From: a virus
DNA: 33,071 nucleotides
Reading direction: 5' to 3' (one strand)
IMG/VR virus record: IMGVR_UViG_3300044846_002275
Span: 1-33,071 of that record
Shown: one piece after another, positions 22,940 through 31,500 of the stretch
Layout: every line of letters starts with the position of its first letter
How positions within the stretch are numbered: position 1 is the first letter of the stretch
The notes under the pieces: model-generated
Told to the model about the DNA's origin: nothing
The model's input: the letters and a program-made list of their open reading frames with translations, nothing else
Database searches by the model: none
Position numbers and translations under genes: made by a program

Positions 22940-24058
22940 ATGGGCACTTGCGTCACAGCGGAAGGTTATAAAATTGCGGAGGGGATTCGCCAATCGGCAG
23001 TGTCCTTTGCGGCTTCGCTGCAACAATCTGTAGCGGTTGCCCAGTTTGCGCTGAGTGCGGTTGACGCAGTAAACAATTTCAAAAAGCTGTCGTCTATTTC
23101 CAGTCGCGGTATAGCGATAGAAGAACAACAGCAAGACCGTTTGAAGAATGTATTCTGGCCAAGGGAAGATCAATTCCTGGCGGAGTTCACTACCCCTACG
23201 GCGGTAGAAAGCCAAAGCGTGCTAGCCAAAAGATACGCCGGTCGTATGTGGGCACCCTACGCTAACGTATACGCCAAGGAGCTTAAGAAGCTAGAGTGTA
23301 GCAAGGCTAGGTATTGCGGCAATGCCTACCTGCGTGCCGTGCAAGAGGTGATGGTGGCGAGGGGGACCGCCCGCGCCAACTTCCTCATGGTGGCGGACAA
23401 GATCGCCCAGGCGGAAATCGAAGCCTTTAAAGATCGGGACTTTACGCGCCGCAAAGACGCCATTGCGTTGTACCGTGGGTTGATCGGGGAAGCGTCAAGC
23501 CTGATGCAGGCGGCGGCAAACGGCTTAGGGGCGGCAGGGCAAGAGGCGGCTAACTTGGCGTCCAACGCGTTGAAAACTTTTGCTTACGCTGATGAACGCC
23601 GTCGGGCGCCTGATCCTTACTTCCACGCGCAGACCGCACAAGACGCCATGGAGAACAGCGCCGGTAGTGCGGACGGTCGCACAATAACGTCTACTGATAT
23701 CGCAGACGCAGGGGGTGGAGGGTCAGCGCTAGAGCAAGCCGAGGCAGGGAACAGTACTACAATACCCGGCTACGAGGCAAATAGGGTATCGACTAGCAGT
23801 GTAGTCAACGCAGGCGATACACTAGATCGGGCAAGAGGCGGCATACAGAACATCGAGCTCACAATCCCTGGCATGGAGTACGATGTTAAAGGGGGGAGTG
23901 GCGTGGTGCGCACCGAAACGCTTAAGACTACAATCAAACTTGATATCGAGAAATGGCCGCTAGTCAACGTTGCAGGGTACACGCCGTCAGAAGAACAGAT
24001 TGCGCCGGCGGAGCTGGAGTATCCGCAAGCGGACATAAACGAAACGTTTAAAAAGTAA
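22940..24058 (+). CDS. Helical internal virion protein candidate, 372 aa (paralog)
   Basis: The gene starts one base after the previous stop. The central part (DRDFTRRKDAIALYRGLIGE, ANG, then KTFAYADERRRAP) matches the previous protein position by position, while the N-terminus is different and the C-terminal 150 residues are an added, low-complexity to beta-rich extension. The N-terminal 55 residues include an Ala/Val/Ser-rich helix (around SFAASLQQSVAVAQFALSAV) that may be amphipathic. It would be a second core or ejection subunit. Having two related proteins may allow a mixed ring. Confidence 0.6.
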   Translation: MGTCVTAEGYKIAEGIRQSAVSFAASLQQSVAVAQFALSAVDAVNNFKKLSSISSRGIAIEEQQQDRLKNVFWPREDQFLAEFTTPTAVESQSVLAKRYAGRMWAPYANVYAKELKKLECSKARYCGNAYLRAVQEVMVARGTARANFLMVADKIAQAEIEAFKDRDFTRRKDAIALYRGLIGEASSLMQAAANGLGAAGQEAANLASNALKTFAYADERRRAPDPYFHAQTAQDAMENSAGSADGRTITSTDIADAGGGGSALEQAEAGNSTTIPGYEANRVSTSSVVNAGDTLDRARGGIQNIELTIPGMEYDVKGGSGVVRTETLKTTIKLDIEKWPLVNVAGYTPSEEQIAPAELEYPQADINETFKK

Positions 24059-24067
24059 GGACACGAT

Positions 24068-25129
24068 ATGGCTGGCATTGACTTGATGGCGTTCGCTGAA
24101 GGTGAAAACCTAGCAAACGAACGCAATTGGAAAGATACGTTTAACGATATCCGCGCTCGCACGGATGAAGAGAACCTGAAGCAAAACACGGCTAAGTTTG
24201 ACCTGAACTATCCGGTTGCGTCAGAGATGGCCAACAACGATTACGGCCGCTTAGGTGCGGATCGTCAAGTAGGGGAAGCGCAAGCTGGGTGGATGCGCGA
24301 GCTATCAAACCTCGCACCAGAAGACCAACCGACGTTCTTGGCGGGCAAAATCCAGAACTATATGCGCACCCTGCCTGAAGGTTCGCCATTAGCCGTGCAT
24401 ACGATGAACCGTTTAAACGAGATGGGGCAGCAGCAAGCGGCCGCCTATCTTAAAGCCGGTAATATGGAAGCCGCGCAAACCATCCTGCGGGCATTGCCTG
24501 GCGTGCCGCAAGCAGCCGCCAGCCAGATGACGGATATCGAAAAGTGGAGTAACCCCCTGACCGCTTTTGACGTCAACAACGTCATGGACGCAGGCGGCAC
24601 ACCTATGGGCAACGGGCGTGTACGTATCGGCAATACCGTAATGACCGGTCCTGAGTTTGCGAACATGATGGTGAACCGCGCTAAGGAAAGGCTGTACAAT
24701 TCAAACCCCTACATGCAGGCTATTAACGACAAGGCTAAAGCCGAAGCCCTTGCCTCGCAGTCTATGGCGCTCAGGCTAGGCGGAGGGGGTAACGCCGCCA
24801 ATGTCGCATCCTCCAACGCACTCGCTGCGGCGCTACGTGAAAGGGGCGTTGACGTTTTCGTGGATCAAAGAACGGGTCAAGTTGTCGAGCTTCCCGCTAT
24901 GCCAAAGGACCGCAGGGATTTGCTGAACAACCCCTCAACGCCTAGCGTGTTCTTGCCGTCGCAATACGGCACGTCATTGTCGCCGCAGTCTAGCGTTATG
25001 ACAGGGGGAGGAGCTACGCCTAGCACGCCTCCGAATTGGCTATCGAACGTTCCCCCAGAAAACCCTCCACCGGCCGCTGTTACACCGTACAATTCAAACT
25101 GGCTATCTAACATTCGCCCTTTATTATGA
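24068..25129 (+). CDS. Internal virion protein candidate, 353 aa, no cysteine
   Basis: The protein is Asn/Gln/Ala/Met-rich and mostly helical for the first 280 residues, followed by a Pro/Ser-rich tail in which NWLSN occurs twice (PPNWLSNVPPENPPP and NSNWLSNIRPLL). It contains no cysteine. In gene order it falls where T7 has gp15, the core protein that spans the periplasm, but it is much shorter. The final ATGA couples it to the 142-aa gene. No enzyme or membrane motif is visible. Confidence 0.55.
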   Translation: MAGIDLMAFAEGENLANERNWKDTFNDIRARTDEENLKQNTAKFDLNYPVASEMANNDYGRLGADRQVGEAQAGWMRELSNLAPEDQPTFLAGKIQNYMRTLPEGSPLAVHTMNRLNEMGQQQAAAYLKAGNMEAAQTILRALPGVPQAAASQMTDIEKWSNPLTAFDVNNVMDAGGTPMGNGRVRIGNTVMTGPEFANMMVNRAKERLYNSNPYMQAINDKAKAEALASQSMALRLGGGGNAANVASSNALAAALRERGVDVFVDQRTGQVVELPAMPKDRRDLLNNPSTPSVFLPSQYGTSLSPQSSVMTGGGATPSTPPNWLSNVPPENPPPAAVTPYNSNWLSNIRPLL

Positions 25130-25554
25130 ACATACTCCCTGACCAACCGATACCCCGCCCTGTAGCAGCCGGTGTGCCTGCCGCGCCGCCACGGGAGCTA
25201 TCGCCGGCAGACACTGTGAAAGCCTTAGCGGCGGCCAGAGCGGAAGTAGACGCCGGTTTGCCGCCAGGTACGGTGTTGCAAAATAGTACTGACGCTCAAC
25301 CGCCTAGCCAAGACCCCCGCGCGTGGCTTAAAATGCTACAGCAGAGTAACGGCGTACAAGTATCACCAACCGTTAACGGCGGGGGCGACTGGTCGAGCGC
25401 TAAAGTGTTCGAGAACGTCAAGACCGCAGCGCAAAAATCCCAAGACGAACTAATGTCAAGGATGTTTGGTAACGGGAAGAACCCTGCCCTGAGTGATACT
25501 TCGGTGCTACCATTGGCGGTAGACCGATACCTCGATAAAACCCTCGACGGCTAA
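25126..25554 (+). CDS. Hypothetical protein, 142 aa, probable core accessory
   Basis: The start overlaps the previous stop by four bases (ATGA at 25126). The N-terminal 55 residues are Pro/Ala-rich and disordered, the centre has a helix-forming RAWLKMLQQSN segment, and the C-terminal 60 residues look like two helices (VFENVKTAAQKSQDELMSRM and VLPLAVDRYLDKTL). It has no cysteine. The stop codon lies in an 8-bp hairpin at 25546-25568. It is probably ejected or structural along with the giant protein that follows. No family is recognised. Confidence 0.55.
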   Translation: MNILPDQPIPRPVAAGVPAAPPRELSPADTVKALAAARAEVDAGLPPGTVLQNSTDAQPPSQDPRAWLKMLQQSNGVQVSPTVNGGGDWSSAKVFENVKTAAQKSQDELMSRMFGNGKNPALSDTSVLPLAVDRYLDKTLDG

Positions 25555-25568
25555 GACAACTAGCCGTC
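25546..25568 (+). other. Hairpin across a stop codon before the giant gene
   Basis: GACGGCTA (25546-25553) and TAGCCGTC (25561-25568) are a perfect 8-bp stem with a seven-base loop and contain the TAA of the previous gene (25552-25554). The giant gene's ribosome binding site follows directly (AAGGAA). The stem has no T-run. It could uncouple translation between the two genes. Confidence 0.6.
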
Positions 25569-25579
25569 ATTAAGGAACA

Positions 25580-28500
25580 ATGATGGCTAGTGATCTCTAC
25601 AACCCTGACGCTATCTACAAAGCGCTTAACGAAAAATCCGCTATTGACAGTGGGGTAAACGAACTGCCCAACTTCATGTCCTACTTAGAGGACTTGAACG
25701 CCAAGCACGACGACCCCATGATGAAGCTGATCGAAGCGGAGACCAAGGCCGCTAAGTCACGAGTAGGTCGGGGCGGAGGCGGAGGTGGGTACGGCAGAGG
25801 CGGCGGGATTAAGATCGACACTAGCTTTGCACGTTCGGCGGCCGCAGCAGACAGAGCCGCGGCAACCGCACTCAGGAGAGATGCGGACGCGTTGTACTCT
25901 GACCAGCTATCTAACGCTACACAATCAGAAGGCGAACCTGGCGCACGTATCGCCAATCCTGCTATCGCAAAAGTTCGCCCTGAAATTGACGTCACGAAAA
26001 AATGGGAAGACATTGTTAAGTCGGAGAGCTTCGAGCAACTGCCTTACGCTCAGCAACGTGAACAAGCGCAGTTGTGGATCGAGAGTCGCCTAGAAGAAGA
26101 TCGCAGACGAGTTGAGGCAGCAACCGGCGGGAAGGTTTCCAAAGAAGGGTTAATGCAAACCCGTGCGGCCACCACAAATAACGTTATGAAAATGCTTGGT
26201 GGCGCGCCGGAAAAGAATAGCACGTTAGGTATCTCAGCCTTTGACGGGTACTGGGATAACTTTCGCTATAGTTCTAAACGAACCGATCTCGCCGACGCTT
26301 ATATAAACGCCAAGACGGAAGAAGATCGCGCCCGTATCCGTGACGAACAATTCAAGTTGCGAGACGAATACGAGAAAGGGTTAAGCCCCTTCAACAAAGA
26401 CCTGATGAAGCAGGCCGCCTACCGCAAGCGGATCGTTGAGGAACAAAACCTTAAAGAGCGGGGGGATGCCACGCTTACACCGACGCAAGAAATTGCATTG
26501 GCGGCGAAGGAAATGGCCGCGTCCCCTGGGCTTCAGATGATGGGCAGCGCACCGGCTATGGTGGAGTCTATCGCTAAAACAAACCTCGCACGGTTCGGAG
26601 TTTTAGGGGCAGGGGCGTTAGCCGGTCCGGCAGGCGTTGCCGTTGCTGCTCCTGCTAGCCAAGCGGCAGCCATTGCTACAGGTACGGCAGTGGGCGCAAG
26701 GCAATCGCAAGAGGAAATGGTAGGGGCGATGTTGGACGAGTTTCGCACGATGAAGCGAGAGGACTTGGACAAGAGCGATAAGTTCAGGGAATTGCTAGAG
26801 TTCCACGGCGGCGACGAAAACCGCGCACGTTATGCGTTAGCCGACATGGCGATTAAGAACGCCACCCCTTGGGTTCAAGGCATCGGCGCGGCAGGCGGTG
26901 CGTTAACCGGTGCGTCGATGGGTGCGGCAGCTTTTGCAAAACTCCCAGGCGTTAGTGCGGCAGTAACTAAAGGGCTAGGTTCCGTCGGTATTAACAAAAC
27001 CGCGTCATCTGCGGCGCTCGGTAAGCTGACGAATACGCTTGCAGAAAAATACGTGGCGCCTTCGATACTTAAGTCAGGGCTGGCGCAAACAGGTAAGCAA
27101 ATTGGGATCGAAGCCGGCAAAGAATTCGGCGAAGAGTTTGGACTACAGACTGCGGCAAACATAAGTATGCAGGGCGAAGGCTTAGACAAAGGCACATTTG
27201 AGGGCGCGTATGGTGCAGGTACTCAAGGCGCTTTGCAAGGCGGAGGTTTGGCGGTAGGCGCTAAAGGTATCAGCAAAGTAGCGGGTAAAGCCCTCGGTCC
27301 CGTGATTGATAACGGGGACACCGTAGTTGCGCCTAGTGCAAAAGGCGGTTTCGAGCGTGTTCGCTCAGGTAAAAAAGCAGAGCTGTCTAACGTGGCGGTA
27401 GACCCTGATACGTACCTGATGCGCTTACGAGACGTCGATGCGACGAATGATCCTAACGCCGCCAGTATAGTAGGTTCCGCCAACCACCACCTTATCTCAA
27501 ACACGGCTGTGGCGTCGGGGTTCTCGCCAGACGTGGGTAATGCTTTAGCTGCTAGCGTCAACGCCCTTATGGCAGGGTCTGCGTATGACGGCAGTGCTAT
27601 CCAGTTACCGATGACGCAGCCTAACGGCCAGCGGACTAACGTATCCCTGTTAATGGACAACAATGGGTATCTTAACGTTGCAGACCCTGCAACCGCCACG
27701 CCTGAAATAATGGCCACGCTGACCCAAGCCAACGGCCTTGTGGACTCGATGCGAGACGGCGTTCTGAAGTTTGCGGAAAAGACGGCTGGGTTTACGCCTT
27801 ACGGAGGTGGTCCTACCGCTACACCAGCGCCTGCACCTGTACCTACACCGGCGCCCGTGCCAGCGCCTACACCAGCGCCTGCACCTGTACCAAACGCACC
27901 AGCGCCCGTATCAAACGCACCAGCGCCCGTATCAAACGCACCAGCACCCGTATCAAACGCACCTGCACCCGCACCGGTAGACGCTACGGCTACAGCGCCC
28001 GTATCAAACGCACCTGCACCAGCACCGGTAGACGCTACGGCTACACCAGCGCCTACACCGGCGCCCGTGCCAGCGCCTGCACCTGTACCTACACCGGCGC
28101 CCGTGCCAGCGCCTACACCCGCGCCTACACCAGCGCCTGCACCCGTATCAAACGCACCAGCACCCGTATCAAACGCACCTGCACCAGCACCGGTAGACGC
28201 TACGGCTACAGCACCCGTATCAAACGCACCAGCGCCTGCACCGGTAGACGCTACGGCTACAGCGCCCGTATCAAACGCACCAGCGCCTGCACCGGTAGAC
28301 GCTACGGCTACAGCGCCCGTATCAAACGCACCAGCGCCTGCACCAGTGCCAGTACCAAACGCACCAGCGCCTACACCTGCACCACTGCCGACCCCTACCG
28401 CAACGCAAACATCCATAGACAATGGAGGCATCCCAACCGCACCACCTATTACTAAAATCTCCGACACGGGTCCGTACACCGAGGCTGTCAAGGCGCTGAA

Positions 28501-31500
28501 TGCAAAAGACCAAATGTATGTGTGGGAGCTTGAGCGTAGCTTATCGAACGTCCAGAATGCAGGGGACCGCGCCGGTGATCCGTTCTATGAGCGCATAGCG
28601 GAAATGGCGAAGCTCGTTAAGCGCACACTGTTCGTCAGTAAAGAGATTCAAAATTACTACACTAACGCGCCTTCAGAGAACCTCCCTCCCTACATGCGGT
28701 GGGCGAGAGACACTCTAGGGATAGAGATCGTGATAGGGTACAGTAACGCGCAGTGGGCTAACAGCATTAAGAACGGCGCCGACGCCTTGACGGCTTTAGC
28801 GACCGCAACCGAGAATGCAGGGCTGAACAACGTGGAGGCTGCACGCGCAGTGTTGGCACTTTACACTGCGTCTGGTATCGCTATCCCTCCTACCCTGTAC
28901 ACGACAACGGCGATTAAAAACCCTAACGGTCGTACTTTAGGAGCGAGAGGGACGTATGAAGCATACTGGATTGGCGACCAAGTGTTCGACCCTAAGGTGC
29001 GGCTATCCGGTAGCAAGGGTCGTAAGGGTAAGCGGTATATCTCTACCGCGGCAGACACTATTCCGCACGAATTTTTACACGGTTTGACCACTGCGGGGGA
29101 GCTTCGCTATAAGAATAGCTTGTCGCCCGCAGACCGTACGGACTACAACGCATTAGTAAAGCACCTGATAGGGCTACTGCCTGAAGGGGTCTACGCTAAG
29201 ACCAACGTAAATGAAATGATGGCGGAGTTATTCAATCCTCAAATTCTTTCATTTCTGTCACAAACAAAATACGACCTCTCCGCCTTCCCTTCCAATGCAC
29301 GTCGGGCAGCCGAACGGCTACTCGTACCGCCTAAAGGGAACCTACTGGAAATGGTACTTAGCCTAACGGCTAACGTGTTCCGGAAAGTGTTCGGCGTAAA
29401 CGTCACCCCCGATTCATTGCTCAATATCGTGGCAGGGGCGATAGCGCATTCAATGGCGATGGCGTCGGAGTCCATAAAGGTAGGGCCTGCCAATGCGCTC
29501 ACGCCGGGTAAACCTGTCCCTCCCCCCTACGTCGCCCCTGGTACGACTCAAGCAGGTGCGACTCAAGCAGGTACGACTCAAGCTGGTACGACTCAAGCGC
29601 CTAACCTATCCGCCACTTTGCCGACCGATTTAGCCAAAGGGGGAGGACGGTACAACTACGGGACAAAAGCGTTTACGTTGGATTTCGGAAGAGACATAGA
29701 TCGCGCGGCGTATGTGGCGCGTAATGTAAAAATTAAAAGCAAGCGCGATGCGGACTATCTTCAGTTTGTGATGGACGCAACCGGCTGGACAGAAGATCAA
29801 GTACGGGCGCACGGTGACGCAGTGGCGGCAGCTATTAAAAATGTAGCGGCTGCACGCACGGCAGGCGGGAGCATACGTGTACCTGTAGTAAACGCCTCTG
29901 TGCAAAATGTCGAAGTCGATCAAGCCGGTTCTGTGGATTTAACGTCCGAGCGTCCAACATCCGGCGATTACTCCGCAGGCGTGGCGACAGGAACCTTAGC
30001 CTCCCCCGCTACGGCTACCCGAGGTGTGGCGCAATCCCTACGTAAATCCGGTACGGTCGAACAAAAAGTTAAAGGGACGTTGCCCTTCCTTAAGCAGATG
30101 GGGGACAAGCTGATCGAGAGCTTTGCAGACCAAGCGCTGCCCATGGTGCGATGGATCGAAGGACTAAAGGTTGCCGATACGGCTAAGCAATCCCTGCTCG
30201 GGACTATGCGAACAGCGGCAAACGTGCGAGATACGGTTATTGGCATGGCGCAAAGAGATTTTGGCGGAGACGCCATGAACAAATTGATTGGCGAGATATA
30301 CGCTAAGGTGCGCAAGACCGCAGCAGGGAAAGACCTCAACACCGAGCAAGTGGTGCGGGATATAGGTTACGCTGTCACCGCCACCTACGCCAAGATTAAA
30401 AACGCACGGATGTTGCAAGAAGACCGTGACGCTCAAGCCAAGGCGCTGTCCGATCTGACGATTGCCTCCGCTTCTAACCTGTCGCCCGATGTGATCCAAG
30501 GGTTGCAAATGGCGTATGACGAAGCTACTCGCCTCGTCGCAGACCGTGAGCACGCAATCAACCAGCCGTCTACAGGGTTGCCTCACATGGGGGTTACGCC
30601 TAAAAGCGGTGGAGAGGCGTACCCTGTTGGGTTGGCAGGAGGCATGAACAACGCTGATGCGGATGCGCACATCGCAAGGGCGGCGAAACTCTACGGGCAG
30701 GCTAGCGTGGACGCCGTGGCAAGGGAGCTGTACCGCCTTAATGCGTTTCGTCTTGTCACGGATATTGAAAGCGGGCGCTCGCAGGCGGAAACTGTAGCGC
30801 TGTACTCCCCTGAGTTATCCGCATTGCGTTACGACCTAGTAGATTTTGAAGCCTTGGTGTCCGACCCTAACGCCGACCAACGTCGTATCGAAACCGCACG
30901 CGAAGCATTAGCACGCAAGATCGCCCTAACATCTAAGTACGTCCCGACGACGGGCGACTCTAACCGCCCACTGGAAGGTGACGTATTAGGCGTGGGCGTG
31001 AGCGCGCCAAACGTGGCGACGGATAAGAGGCTTAAGGGTCGGCAGTCTTTGGGCGATGACGCCGTGATGGCAACGCTTAGTGCAATGCAACGTTCGGCGG
31101 CTGCGGCAGGGTGGCAGGACTTCGGGCGCCAGATTCATCAGATATACACGGGCATGAATGACGCCCAACGTAAAGAGGCGGGAATCAAACTCATAGGCAC
31201 GTTAAACGTGATGACTCGCTTAAGCGACAACGTGGTGATATACAACAATATCGGCTACGAGGTCGGCACTTCAGGCGCAGAAATGAGGGCGTTGCGCAAG
31301 GAGAACATGGACGGTCAAAGCGTGCCAATGCGGTGGGCTCAAATGCCTACGCAATGGATGGCTTATGCCGCTACGCAGATGAACCCCACGTTCGGACCGA
31401 TTAACATGGTACGGGATACGTGGGAGAGAAGCGAATTTCTGCGCACTCGAACGCTGTACGATGCGCAAGGACGACAGGTAGATACCGATAAAGTAGCTCG

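Noticed and set aside
27829-28392. CRISPR-like or non-coding satellite repeat
   Set aside because: All units keep the frame of the giant protein and are multiples of three.
27799-28491. Gly/Ala/Thr repeat protein on the minus strand
   Set aside because: It is the reverse-strand reading of the Pro-rich repeat region and lacks a start signal.
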